A stretch of DNA of 64,000 nucleotides from Sphingobacterium sp. CZ-UAM (lineage in GTDB: Bacteria; Bacteroidota; Bacteroidia; Sphingobacteriales; Sphingobacteriaceae), in assembly GCF_002000245.1 (NCBI RefSeq), contig NZ_MTCM01000005.1:62001-126000 (forward strand), given 5' to 3'. The notes beneath the pieces are model-generated. The model saw only the letters and a program-made list of their open reading frames with translations. It was not told the DNA's origin and searched no databases. A program made the position numbers and the translations under genes. Below, one piece after another: positions 43,340 through 52,436 of the stretch (position 1 is the first letter of the stretch; each line of letters begins with the position of its first letter).

Positions 43340-43387
43340 CTACAAATAAAGCGAGTACATATCGATATGTACTCGCTTTATTTGTAG
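43340..43387. terminator. 48-bp perfect palindrome between convergent genes
   Basis: 24-base arms meet with no spacer at the ATCGAT centre (43361-43366). The flanks include AAATAAAG/CTTTATTT. It probably terminates the thioesterase and EVE genes from both directions. Confidence 0.88.
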
Positions 43388-43432
43388 AATCTGTAAGAAC
43401 AATGTGGTTCCGTACCTTGTTATGTTGGATGG

Positions 43433-43843
43433 TTACTCCCCATTGCCTAAAGCGAGGATCCGGTCAAATTCCTCCGGTTTAAGCGGCATCACCGATAGAC
43501 GGCCCTGTCTTACCAAAGCGATATCCTGTAACTGTTCATCCGCTTTAATCGTCTCTAACGTAACTGGCTTCTTCAATGTCTCAACCGGAGCTAGGTCTAC
43601 GACAACCCAGCGTTCATCATCCGTTGTCGGGTCCTGATAAAACTCTTTCACGACCTTCGCAACTCCAACAACATCTTTACCTTCGTTGCTATGATAGAAA
43701 AGGACCAGGTCCCCTTCTTTCATCGCTTTCATATTATTCCTAGCCTGGTAATTGCGTACGCCATCCCAAAACGTCCTTCCATCTTTATTGAATTGCTCCC
43801 AACTATATTTAAATGGTTCAGATTTTACTAAGAAATATTGCAT
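43433..43843 (-). CDS. EVE-domain protein, 136 aa
   Basis: The EVE fold is related to PUA and YTH domains and binds modified bases in DNA or RNA. The start MQYFLVKSEPFKYSWEQF, WDGVRNYQARNNMKAM and DLVLFYHSN are the family blocks, with a C-terminal LVRQGRLSVMPL. It is a single-domain form of normal length. It is downstream of gldC by 26 bases; no restriction genes are near, so a housekeeping role is likely. Confidence 0.93.
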   Translation of the reverse strand: MQYFLVKSEPFKYSWEQFNKDGRTFWDGVRNYQARNNMKAMKEGDLVLFYHSNEGKDVVGVAKVVKEFYQDPTTDDERWVVVDLAPVETLKKPVTLETIKADEQLQDIALVRQGRLSVMPLKPEEFDRILALGNGE

Positions 43844-43869
43844 AATCTAAATTTGTTAAGCGTTAAAAA

Positions 43870-44220
43870 CTATTGTTGTGGCATTAATACTTCCATTTTA
43901 TCCGCAAAATGGGCACAATAATCACGTAAATCGCCAATCACCTTTTCAGCCATGGGATCTCCACCTGAAGAACGGATAAAAGAGTCTCCCAAGGTTTGCA
44001 AAGTTTCATAGAAGAACCTTTTCATCTCATCGTAGGGCATATCTTTCGTCCAGAGGTCGATTCGCATCGAATTTTTATAATGAGAATCCCATAAAGCTAA
44101 AAACATTGCTTTTGCTGGCAATTCTTCCGAATTATTTCCATCTGTGGACGACCACATAATGTTTTCAGGAACATTGTTTTCGTCAAGCTCTACCTGTAAT
44201 TTTATTTCTGCTTTTTTCAT
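43870..44220 (-). CDS. gldC: gliding motility protein GldC
   Basis: GldC is a small soluble protein needed for full gliding in Flavobacterium. ELDENNVPENIMWSSTDG, AKAMFLALWDSHYKNSMRIDLWTKDM (split) and FIRSSGGDPMAEKVIGDLRDYC match the family. In non-gliding Sphingobacteriales it is kept, so its role may be broader. A CTCAATAC repeat lies directly before its ATG. It stands apart from other gld genes. Confidence 0.9.
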   Translation of the reverse strand: MKKAEIKLQVELDENNVPENIMWSSTDGNNSEELPAKAMFLALWDSHYKNSMRIDLWTKDMPYDEMKRFFYETLQTLGDSFIRSSGGDPMAEKVIGDLRDYCAHFADKMEVLMPQQ

Positions 44221-44260
44221 TTTAATATTGAGTATTGAGATGTGAGTATTGAGATTTTAC
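44221..44260 (-). repeat. CTCAATAC repeat abutting a start codon (copy 3)
   Basis: On the minus strand CTCAATAC occurs twice and CTCAATAT once, the last ending four bases before the gldC ATG. The order and spacing are nearly the same as in copy 1 (5578-5614). Confidence 0.8.
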
Positions 44261-44319
44261 CTCAACAAGCCTAGGGCTTATACATTATCTCCATTTTTTA
44301 ATTTTCACTTTATAATATA

Positions 44320-44565
44320 TCAACTGAATGCCACTTTAACGATCAGGCTGGCAACACAAACCAGCAGCAAAAACACGAGCTGCAACATCCACATTTTTTT
44401 ATTTTCTTTGACAAGTACCCTAAACAAAATATCCACGGCTGTCAGCAATACCATTAAGGCGATAAATGCCCCCCATGTAAAGAGCGCCTTCCCGTCATTG
44501 GGATTCTCCATGACGAACCAAGCGACCAAGCATGCACTGGCAATATTTAATGGGGTAAACCGCAT
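44320..44565 (-). CDS. small membrane protein, 81 aa
   Basis: Two clear hydrophobic segments (about residues 30-50 and 58-80) and a weaker N-terminal one (residues 6-20) suggest an integral inner-membrane protein; a short basic loop VKENKKMW lies between. I do not recognise the family. It is five bases after the DEAD-box gene and so probably co-transcribed with it. Confidence 0.65.
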   Translation of the reverse strand: MRFTPLNIASACLVAWFVMENPNDGKALFTWGAFIALMVLLTAVDILFRVLVKENKKMWMLQLVFLLLVCVASLIVKVAFS

Positions 44566-44570
44566 GCTGA

Positions 44571-46001
44571 TTATCGTTTCTTGAAATTACGGCTTGGTCC
44601 TGTGGATTTTCCCCCGCTGGACTTACCCTTGCTTTTGGCCTTCGGCTTAAAGCCCGAGGCTCGTTGCGCTTCGCGTACTTCCTTTTGTTTGATCACATAT
44701 TTCTTCTCATGGAAAGCACCCTGATAATCTGGATTATCTTTTTTCTTTTGATTATCAATATCGCGGGCTATATCCTGTTTCTCCTGAAAAGGGGTTTTCT
44801 CCACAAATACTTCCTCCGGAATCGGATATACCGGAATACTCTGTTTGATCAATTTCTCAATTTTTCGGACATAGTACTTCTCGGCCTCATTACAAAAAGT
44901 GATGGCATCTCCTTCATTGAAAGCCCGGCCCGTACGCCCGATACGATGTACATAATCTTCAATAACAATAGGCACCTCAAAGTTGATTACATGGCTCACA
45001 TTGGACACATCAAGTCCGCGTGCCGCAACATCCGTTGCCACCAGGATACGGATATTCCCCTCCTTAAACGCATTGATTGAATTGATACGTGTATTCTGTC
45101 CTTTATTGGCATGAATGACACGCACTTCATCTTTACCATATTTACGTTCCAGAAAATGAAAAACGTTATCCGCTACTTGTTTTGTTTTACAAAAAACAAT
45201 CAGTCGGCTAAAAGCTTCATCATCTTTTAACAGATGTTGCAGTAAGTTGAGTTTTGTTTTTTGATTAGGGACAAAATACAAAGCTTGGCTGACCGTTTTG
45301 GCCGGTGTGGCCTGTTCAGAAACTTCTATAACGGTAGGAAATGCAAGAAAATCCCCAGCAATCTTACGGACAAGCTCACTCATTGTGGCTGAAAACAACA
45401 GATTTTGGCGTTTACGCGGTACGATCTCCAATACACGGTGGATTTTACTGATAAACCCCATGTCCATCATCTTGTCCGCTTCGTCCAAAACTAAAAATTT
45501 AAGTGACTTAACGACGATATGTCCTTCTAAATATAAATCAAGGAACCGCCCCGGTGTGGCAACGATAATATCAACTCCTTTTTCAAGTGTTTCTATCTGA
45601 GTTTTGGGGCCTAATCCGCCATACAATACGACCGAACGTAAATCGAGGTAAGTAGAAAATAATTTGATATTCTCCTCTATCTGCATGGCCAACTCCCGGG
45701 TTGGTGTCAAAATTAAAGCACGTGCATCAGTTCCTTGAGCATACTTCAATTTCATCAACATGGGCAATACAAATGCAGCTGTCTTTCCGGTTCCGGTCTG
45801 GGCTATTCCCATCACATCCTGCCCCGCCAATATCGGTGTAATTGCCTTTTCCTGGATCTCAGTCGGTTGTTCATACCCCGCTTCTGCTATCGCATTTAGG
45901 ATCTGTTTATTGAATTTAAAATTTTCAAATGATTGCTGCATCCGACAAAGATAAGGAAAAGACTCCATTTGACTTTCTTCGATAACCAATACGGTAGACA
46001 T
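44571..46001 (-). CDS. DEAD-box ATP-dependent RNA helicase, 456-476 aa
   Basis: All motifs are present: Q motif FENFKFNKQIL...PTEIQ, AQTGTGKTAAF (I), PTRELAMQ (Ia), DEADKMM (II), SATMS (III), ATDVAARGLD (V) and HRIGRTGRAF (VI). The basic C-terminal tail (KPKAKSKGKSSGGK) probably binds RNA. Proteins of this group usually begin just before the Q motif, so the real start may be the Met at 45941 (MQQSFENFKFN) and not 46001. A role in ribosome assembly or cold growth is likely. Confidence 0.95.
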   Translation of the reverse strand: MSTVLVIEESQMESFPYLCRMQQSFENFKFNKQILNAIAEAGYEQPTEIQEKAITPILAGQDVMGIAQTGTGKTAAFVLPMLMKLKYAQGTDARALILTPTRELAMQIEENIKLFSTYLDLRSVVLYGGLGPKTQIETLEKGVDIIVATPGRFLDLYLEGHIVVKSLKFLVLDEADKMMDMGFISKIHRVLEIVPRKRQNLLFSATMSELVRKIAGDFLAFPTVIEVSEQATPAKTVSQALYFVPNQKTKLNLLQHLLKDDEAFSRLIVFCKTKQVADNVFHFLERKYGKDEVRVIHANKGQNTRINSINAFKEGNIRILVATDVAARGLDVSNVSHVINFEVPIVIEDYVHRIGRTGRAFNEGDAITFCNEAEKYYVRKIEKLIKQSIPVYPIPEEVFVEKTPFQEKQDIARDIDNQKKKDNPDYQGAFHEKKYVIKQKEVREAQRASGFKPKAKSKGKSSGGKSTGPSRNFKKR

Positions 46002-46117
46002 TTACTTTTAATTGACATAAAAATTGGGAAAAAGTACAATATAAAGTCTAATATTTTGGTTTTTAACAGAATTAAAGCATTTTTGTAGGGTATAAACAAA
46101 CTTTTTATCAGGTTGAT

Positions 46118-48256
46118 ATGAAAAAATTATGGATGTGTTTGTTGTTGATAACAACAAGCTTTACTGCGTTTGCCGATGAGGGAATGTGGTTTTTAATGTA
46201 TCTGAAGCGTCTGAATGAGGCTGATATGCAAAAAAAGGGGCTTCGTTTAAGTGCCGAAGAGATCTACAGCATTAACAACTCAAGCTTAAAAGATGCGATT
46301 GTGCAATTTGGCGGTGGCTGTACCGCAGAGATTGTGTCTGACCAAGGATTGGTATTCACCAACCACCACTGCGGCTATGGCGCAATTGCTGAATTGTCCA
46401 CACCTGAGAACGACCACTTGACTAATGGTTTCTGGGCAAAGACAAAAAGCGAGGAATTAAAACCAAAATCGCTATCTGTACGCTTCTTTGTACGCATGGA
46501 TGATGTATCAAAACGCATCTTAGGATTGGTCAATAATAAAATGTCCGAAGATGAGCGCAACAAAATCATCGCTGCCGAGATTGCTAAAATCCAAAAAGAG
46601 AACAGTGAAAATGGCAAATATGTTGTTGAGGTGAAATCTTTCTACCAAGGCAATGAATATTATTATTTCGTATATCAAGATTACAATGATGTACGTTTAG
46701 TGGGAACCCCACCAAATAGCATTGGTAAATTCGGTGGCGACACGGACAATTGGGAATGGCCTCGCCATACAGGTGACTTCTCCATTTTCCGCGTCTACGC
46801 AGATAAAAACGGGAATCCAGCAGAATATGCAAAGGATAATGTTCCATTAAAACCAAAACATTTCCTACCTGTAAGTTTAAAGGGTGTTCAAGAAGGTGAT
46901 TTTGCGATGATCTTAGGTTACCCAGGCCGCACAAATCGTTGGATGCCATCGGGTGGAATCAATCAAAACGTAAAATTTGCATACCCTGCTTGGGTAGAAG
47001 CTTCCAAAACAGGTATGGATGCCATGAAAAAATTCATGGATCAGGATCAGGCTGTCAAATTGAATTACGCTTCGAAATACTCTCAGGTTGCCAATTACTG
47101 GAAAAACCGTCAGGGAATGATTGACGCATTGACTCTACATAAAACTGCTGCATCAAAAGCCAAAGATGAGGTTAAATTTGAAAAATGGGCAAACAAGGCT
47201 GCCAATAAAGCGGAATATGGTGATGTTATTAGCACGATCAATGCATACTATACCGCAACCAACGAGAAAGCGAAACACGACAATTACCTGATGGGTATGA
47301 TCCGTTCCAGTGCAATTGCCACTTTACCTTACTCGATCGGCTCTGGCTTGGAAGTCTATGCAGCAGGTGATGATGCACGCAGAAAAGATATTCTTCCACG
47401 TTTAAAATCAGCGATCGATGCGGGCTACGAAAAAATGTATATGCCTTTGGAAGAACAGGTGTTGATCGACGAATTGAACCTTTACGCGAAAAAAGCTGGA
47501 AATATCGCGCCTTATGTTGCAGAGTTAGCAGCCAAAAACAATAATGATTTTACAGCCTATATCAAAGAATCTGTTAAAAACAGCATTTTTGCTTCAGCTG
47601 AGCGCTTAAATAATTACTTAGCAGATCCTAAGGCTGAAATTTTGGCCAATGATCCATTGTATAAATTATCTTCGGCATTGATCAACAAATACCGCCAGGA
47701 AGACCCTAGCGCAAAAGCTGAGCATGACAAGTTTGAAGCGGCTTACCGTAAATATGTTGCCGGTGTATTGGCTTCCAATCCAAAAGGCAAATTCTATCCG
47801 GACGCAAACAGCACCTTACGTCTTTCATATGGCTCGATCAAAGGCTTACCGAAAGACCCTCGTAACGATGCTGACAAGAACTTCTATACAACCTTAAAAG
47901 GTACTATCGCCAAATACAAAAAAGGTGACGAAGAGTTCGATTTACCACAACGTTTGATGGATTTGTATAAAAATAAGGACTATGGCCGTTACGCCGACAA
48001 AAAAGGACACTTGCCCGTAAACTTCCTAAGTGACAATGACATAACAGGCGGAAACTCAGGTTCTCCGGTAATTAATGGCAATGGCGAATTAATTGGCCTA
48101 GCTTTTGATGGTAATATCGAGGCAATGGCCGGCGACGTAATCTTTGACCATAAGCTACAACGTACAATTTCAGTTGACATTCGCTATGTTTTATTTATCA
48201 TTGATAAATTTGCAGGAGCAAGCAACATTATTGACGAACTTAAGATTGTTGAATAG
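46118..48256 (+). CDS. S46-family dipeptidyl-peptidase (DPP7-like), 712 aa
   Basis: A signal peptide (MKKLWMCLLLITTSFTAFA) precedes DEGMWFLMYLKRLN, the S46 start. The catalytic His is in FTNHHCGYGA and the Ser in DITGGNSGSPV. The residue 18 positions after the Ser is Gly (in AFDGNIEA). In P. gingivalis this site is Gly in DPP7 and Arg in DPP11, so a DPP7-like preference for hydrophobic P1 is inferred. It acts in the periplasm on oligopeptides and complements the M28 and M20 peptidases. Confidence 0.95.
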   Translation: MKKLWMCLLLITTSFTAFADEGMWFLMYLKRLNEADMQKKGLRLSAEEIYSINNSSLKDAIVQFGGGCTAEIVSDQGLVFTNHHCGYGAIAELSTPENDHLTNGFWAKTKSEELKPKSLSVRFFVRMDDVSKRILGLVNNKMSEDERNKIIAAEIAKIQKENSENGKYVVEVKSFYQGNEYYYFVYQDYNDVRLVGTPPNSIGKFGGDTDNWEWPRHTGDFSIFRVYADKNGNPAEYAKDNVPLKPKHFLPVSLKGVQEGDFAMILGYPGRTNRWMPSGGINQNVKFAYPAWVEASKTGMDAMKKFMDQDQAVKLNYASKYSQVANYWKNRQGMIDALTLHKTAASKAKDEVKFEKWANKAANKAEYGDVISTINAYYTATNEKAKHDNYLMGMIRSSAIATLPYSIGSGLEVYAAGDDARRKDILPRLKSAIDAGYEKMYMPLEEQVLIDELNLYAKKAGNIAPYVAELAAKNNNDFTAYIKESVKNSIFASAERLNNYLADPKAEILANDPLYKLSSALINKYRQEDPSAKAEHDKFEAAYRKYVAGVLASNPKGKFYPDANSTLRLSYGSIKGLPKDPRNDADKNFYTTLKGTIAKYKKGDEEFDLPQRLMDLYKNKDYGRYADKKGHLPVNFLSDNDITGGNSGSPVINGNGELIGLAFDGNIEAMAGDVIFDHKLQRTISVDIRYVLFIIDKFAGASNIIDELKIVE

Positions 48257-48374
48257 TTTTTTTTAAGCTTTTTCGATAAAAAAAAACGAAATTTATTTTC
48301 TATTTGATTCGTTTTTGTATATTTAAGGAGTGTTTAGGAAAAACCATAAAAACTAAAATTATAATTATAAAAAA

Positions 48375-48554
48375 ATGGAAAACTACGTAAAATTAAAAGA
48401 GTTAGTAGCTTCTATCGAAGCTGATGCAGACAAGTTCTTCAACAATGGTAATTCTGCTGCTGGTACACGTGTACGTAAAGGATTACAAGACATCAAAACC
48501 TTAGCACAAGAAATTCGTAACGAAGTTACTGCTAAGAAAAACAGCGGAAAATAA
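48375..48554 (+). CDS. histone H1-like small basic protein, 59 aa
   Basis: The frame runs from the ATG at 48375 to TAA at 48554: MENYVKLKELVASIEADADK, FFNNGNSAAGTRVRKGLQDI, KTLAQEIRNEVTAKKNSGK. The pattern, a helical acidic start then RVRKGLQDIKTLAQEIR, matches the short Hc1-type histone-like proteins of Bacteroidota. It should bind DNA. The A/T-rich leader and strong terminator suggest good expression. Confidence 0.88.
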   Translation: MENYVKLKELVASIEADADKFFNNGNSAAGTRVRKGLQDIKTLAQEIRNEVTAKKNSGK

Positions 48555-48572
48555 TCTTTCCTGAGTTTACAT

Positions 48573-48606
48573 AAAAAAGGCCTTCTCAATGAAAGGCCTT
48601 TTTTTT
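48573..48606. terminator. terminator after the histone-like gene
   Basis: AAAAAAGGCCTT pairs with AAGGCCTTTTTT, with A and T runs on each side; it can also serve the convergent GLPGLI gene. Confidence 0.9.
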
Positions 48607-48629
48607 GCTTTAATGGCAGCTGGAGTTTG

Positions 48630-49421
48630 TTACAAGTAATAACATCCCATCACAAGATTATATACCTTCACACCAAGATAATCCCCCACTACAGCATTCA
48701 GTTTATCATAAACTTGCTTTCTATTCAGAGGCTTGTCTTTTTTCTTAAGAAAATCCGCAGAAAAAATGGTAACAGGGCTTAGTTCTACCTTGGTCGCAAA
48801 CATATTATAGTGAAGCTCAGGGACGGCCAAACCCAAAATCATCCCTGGCAAACCACTAAATGCAGAAGGTCCACCGGATACCGGAATCTGGTCTGTATAA
48901 AATGCGACAGCGTAGATCGAGTCCAGTACGAGCCCATTTGCTCTTCGGCATTGGTAGCCCGCGATCTGTCTATACTCATTGGTAATTTTCCACTTAATCT
49001 TCAATGTAGAATCTGCTATGACAATCCGCTCGCCTCCCAACTCGAAGGCAGACTTAAATTCCTTTGTTTTTAGGTTCTGACAACTGCTAATTCCGGACTC
49101 AAAAACCCCCATCCGCATTAAGTTCTGAGCAGCTTCCGGATACTCCTCTGGAATGTGCTCGTACAGCACCTCATTTGCAGAAAATTTCAACGTTTTTTTA
49201 AGCACCTGATTTTCGGGTGCGTGTTCGACCATCCCTTTGAATGCGTTGCGGCTCTCCTCATCCTTAGCATAAGCCGCATAACGTTTGATCAGATTTTTAA
49301 GAAATACGGTTTTCTCAAAAGTAATCGTTCCTTGATCCGGAAAGTAAGCATATTGTCCTTCCGCTGCCTTTCCCAAGCATAGTACCAAAAATAGGGTTAT
49401 TATATTTCTGATCGTTCTCAT
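48630..49421 (-). CDS. GLPGLI-family exported protein (copy B), 263 aa
   Basis: A signal peptide (MRTIRNIITLFLVLCLGKAAEG) precedes a beta-rich protein with the family motif FSGLPGMILGLAVPE, one residue off the name sequence. Conserved blocks are VLKKTLKFSANEVLYE, WKITNEYRQIAGYQCRRANG and AVAFYTDQIPVSGGP. The function of GLPGLI proteins is not known; they are nearly always beside an outer-membrane beta-barrel, here one base upstream. The same pair is repeated at 52437-55984. Confidence 0.9.
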   Translation of the reverse strand: MRTIRNIITLFLVLCLGKAAEGQYAYFPDQGTITFEKTVFLKNLIKRYAAYAKDEESRNAFKGMVEHAPENQVLKKTLKFSANEVLYEHIPEEYPEAAQNLMRMGVFESGISSCQNLKTKEFKSAFELGGERIVIADSTLKIKWKITNEYRQIAGYQCRRANGLVLDSIYAVAFYTDQIPVSGGPSAFSGLPGMILGLAVPELHYNMFATKVELSPVTIFSADFLKKKDKPLNRKQVYDKLNAVVGDYLGVKVYNLVMGCYYL

Positions 49422-49422
49422 T

Positions 49423-52140
49423 TTATTTTGATTTGACTAACATCTTGTTTATTTCCCAGCTCAGTTTTACCATATAATACCTACCGATGGTATTAAATCG
49501 GCGCTCGGTCAGCAGTGTTCCATTTTGATTACGCTCAAAGCCAACATTTTGGTTCAATATATCATTGATCGTAAAGGTCAGTTCCAGCTTTTCGTCTTTC
49601 ATAAACTTTTTCGACAGTCCCGGGCTCAGCACAAACCGTTCGAATTTCTTGCTATAAACTGCCGTTGGCGCCTGATATCTGTAGTTAAAATCTGTCCGCA
49701 GGACAAATTTGGCCGGTAGAAAGTACTTAAATTCCCCATTGGAAGAAAATGTAAAACCTTTACTATCTTCCATCATACCAATTGAATTATCCTGGATGAC
49801 ATAACCGGGCGAAAATTCAACCCCAAAATCCAAACCTTTCGTAGTGGACTTTTGAAGTCCATAACTCAACGAATAGGTCTGAAACTTTGCATTAGCCAAA
49901 ACATTGTTCACGTAATTATAATTATTACCAATGGAAATAGCAGGCCCCCCACCGTGTCGCAATTGATACTTTTTCCATAAAATTCCATAATACATTGGTG
50001 AAATGCTGATTTGATTATTGGCATTGTGATTCAAATTATCCCAAATAAAGGTTGTTTTACCAACGGAATCAATTGTGGTATTCTGAACAAGTGCATTATT
50101 CGTACGGGAAGCATTTACGAAAACCCCATAAAATTCACCACGAAGAATTGAAAACGATCTAAAATTTAAATTCAATTCATTCGTATAAGATGGCTTTAAA
50201 TTTTCGTTTCCTAAATATTCGTTCAATGGATCAAGATTTGATCGTAAGGGCTGAATCTGATTGAGGGAAGGTAGTCCATTAGTACCCCGATAGACTACTG
50301 AAACTGACCTATTTTTATTAATCTCGTATTTTAAATCCAAAACTGGATTATATACAAAAAAAGATCTGGACAAGTGTGCGTCATCCGCTCTATTTAATTG
50401 TGATAAATCACTATTTTCAAACCTGTTGGCAAGATTGATAATAAATTTCTCCAATGGTTTATAGTTAAGGGAAAGGTTATAGGTGTTCTTCGTTGTTTTG
50501 TATAAAAAGTCATTGCTATACACCTCGTCCTTATCGTCATACTTTCCTGTATTTAGATTTTTGTTCAGGGATTCCACCGAATTGCTATTGCGGTCAAAAT
50601 TAATACCATATTCAAAAGCCAGTATAACCTTTTTTGACAATGGTTCAGAATAAGACAGCTGACCACCGGTTGATAATGTATTGTTGTCGATGATCTTTTT
50701 CTGATCCAGGATTGTGTTCCCCACAGAGTCTCCGTTTCTATAATAAACCAAGCTGGAATATAGCTTTTGTTCGCCATCCTGTTTACTTCCAGATGTGAAA
50801 TAATTGATTGTTAATGAACGGCCCTTCTTCTTAAACCGTTTCACATAAAGTGCCGAAACATTATACCGCTCGGACTCGGTATCATTGTAAAAATCTCGGG
50901 TATTTCCATTAACCATCTGATCAAATTGGTTGACCGTATTTGAAACAGTTTTTGAAGAACTGATATCCCGTCTCCTACTGGCACCTGCCCATACCGTCAA
51001 ATCGGATAAAGAATCTATTTTAAATTCATATTTCAGTCCAACATTATGTTTTTTATTCTCATTGGCAGCCGAAGTACTGTTATTACTGATCAGAATCGTA
51101 TCCCGGGCTGCATTTCTGGTAAATACACTTCTATCCAGATCGACATCTGACTGACTATATTTATAGTCAATCCGCCAGGAGTGTTTCTTATTGGCGGTTT
51201 TATCCGAATATAAGAAACCAGTATTGAGGGATTTTGGAACTCCTTCGCCATCAAAATTTCCGGAACCACCACCATCATCGCCTATGCTAGAAGCTTCCTG
51301 ATCATTTAATCCCGTTTTACCGGTATTGCTTGCGATCAAATAAGTTGAAACCCGAAAAGATTGATTGAAATAATTGAGGAAACCTTGACCAAGATAAAAT
51401 TTATTACTTCCCCCACCAGCGTCAACTTTTCCAAAAATACCACGTTTTGCTTCTTCTTTTAACTTCACATTGATGGTTTGTGTACGTACGCCATCATCAA
51501 TACCTGTTTTCTCTGCTTTATCGGATTTTTTCTCGTAGACCTGGATTTTATCGACCATATCAGAACGGATATTTCGGCTCACCAATTTCGGGTCGTCGCC
51601 AAAAAACTCCTCCCCATCAACAAGCATCTTTTCGACCGTTTTTCCCTGTGCGGTAATCTTTCCGGAAGCATCCACAGTAATCCCGGGCAGAACCTTTAAA
51701 AGATCCTCAACCTTGGCATTCTTTTCGACCTTAAAACTGCGGGCATCGTATTCTGTGGTATCTCCCTTGATTGTTATTGGAATCCGACCCGTTACGATCA
51801 CCTCCTGTAATAAAGTAGCACTATTTGTAAGCCCGATCGACAAGTTTGTATAATCCCGTGAGGGCAAAATATCGACATAATATTCGCCATATTTTGGATA
51901 GGTAACGATAAGTATATATTGCCCAGTATCCGGCTTTAATAAGGAAAACTGTCCTGCTTCATTAGACCGGGTAAAATCAGTCAGAATTGAATCTTTGGCC
52001 GTTAACAACATAACGGTCGCATGATGGAGTTTGATTTTATCTTTAGCGTCGATGATTTTTCCTTCGATTTTGGATTGTGCTTGAACTATTCCGCATGAGC
52101 AAAGTAGAAAAAGTAAAAGTGATGACCACACTCTTTTCAT
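49423..52140 (-). CDS. outer-membrane beta-barrel protein with carboxypeptidase-like N-domain (copy B), 905 aa
   Basis: The ORF begins at 52176, but the signal peptide starts at the Met at 52140 (MKRVWSSLLLFLLCSCG). After it comes a carboxypeptidase-regulatory-like beta-sandwich (KIEGKIIDAKDKIKLHHATV), then a plug-like domain (EVIVTGRIPITIKGDTTEYD, VEDLLKVLPGITVDASGKIT). A long barrel follows, ending TIGRYYMVKLSWEINKM. No TonB box is obvious. It is of the OMP_b-brl_3 type. The plug region is almost identical to copy A, while the barrel differs, suggesting different ligands. Confidence 0.92.
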   Translation of the reverse strand: MKRVWSSLLLFLLCSCGIVQAQSKIEGKIIDAKDKIKLHHATVMLLTAKDSILTDFTRSNEAGQFSLLKPDTGQYILIVTYPKYGEYYVDILPSRDYTNLSIGLTNSATLLQEVIVTGRIPITIKGDTTEYDARSFKVEKNAKVEDLLKVLPGITVDASGKITAQGKTVEKMLVDGEEFFGDDPKLVSRNIRSDMVDKIQVYEKKSDKAEKTGIDDGVRTQTINVKLKEEAKRGIFGKVDAGGGSNKFYLGQGFLNYFNQSFRVSTYLIASNTGKTGLNDQEASSIGDDGGGSGNFDGEGVPKSLNTGFLYSDKTANKKHSWRIDYKYSQSDVDLDRSVFTRNAARDTILISNNSTSAANENKKHNVGLKYEFKIDSLSDLTVWAGASRRRDISSSKTVSNTVNQFDQMVNGNTRDFYNDTESERYNVSALYVKRFKKKGRSLTINYFTSGSKQDGEQKLYSSLVYYRNGDSVGNTILDQKKIIDNNTLSTGGQLSYSEPLSKKVILAFEYGINFDRNSNSVESLNKNLNTGKYDDKDEVYSNDFLYKTTKNTYNLSLNYKPLEKFIINLANRFENSDLSQLNRADDAHLSRSFFVYNPVLDLKYEINKNRSVSVVYRGTNGLPSLNQIQPLRSNLDPLNEYLGNENLKPSYTNELNLNFRSFSILRGEFYGVFVNASRTNNALVQNTTIDSVGKTTFIWDNLNHNANNQISISPMYYGILWKKYQLRHGGGPAISIGNNYNYVNNVLANAKFQTYSLSYGLQKSTTKGLDFGVEFSPGYVIQDNSIGMMEDSKGFTFSSNGEFKYFLPAKFVLRTDFNYRYQAPTAVYSKKFERFVLSPGLSKKFMKDEKLELTFTINDILNQNVGFERNQNGTLLTERRFNTIGRYYMVKLSWEINKMLVKSK

Positions 52141-52340
52141 AAAATTTATTAAATGGTATTTAGTGACTAATTGCAACAGCAGGTAAAACTACTATTTTAC
52201 GAGGTAATTTTTACTTCGTTATAAAAAAAAATAACTATGTAATGAAAAAATCACCATTTCCCTTAAGCCGGGTCAACGTAGATCAGATAAAGTCGCCAAA
52301 GTTTCAGATCAAGCCAGTATATTAACAGTGATTTTATTTT

Positions 52341-52390
52341 GTTCCGATCGACAAAGGGCTATCCGTGAATAGCCCTTTGTCGATCGGAAC
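52341..52390. repeat. 50-bp inverted repeat, 22-bp perfect arms
   Basis: Arms at 52341-52362 and 52369-52390 are perfectly complementary around CCGTGA; the core is GATCGACAAAGGGCTAT. It follows the GLPGLI gene of copy A on the minus strand. No T run follows on either strand, so it is not a classic terminator. The rest of the gap (52141-52340) has no recognised feature. Confidence 0.85.
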
Positions 52391-52436
52391 AATGGTTGTC
52401 GCCCAATCACATGGATTATAACATAAGACAAACTTC

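Noticed and set aside
43340..43387. Insertion-sequence end
   Set aside because: No transposase or target-site duplication is near; the palindrome lies between convergent genes and fits a terminator.
44664..45080. 138-residue plus-strand ORF opposite the DEAD-box gene
   Set aside because: Its hydrophobic start is the complement of the charged helicase tail; helicase motifs show which strand codes.
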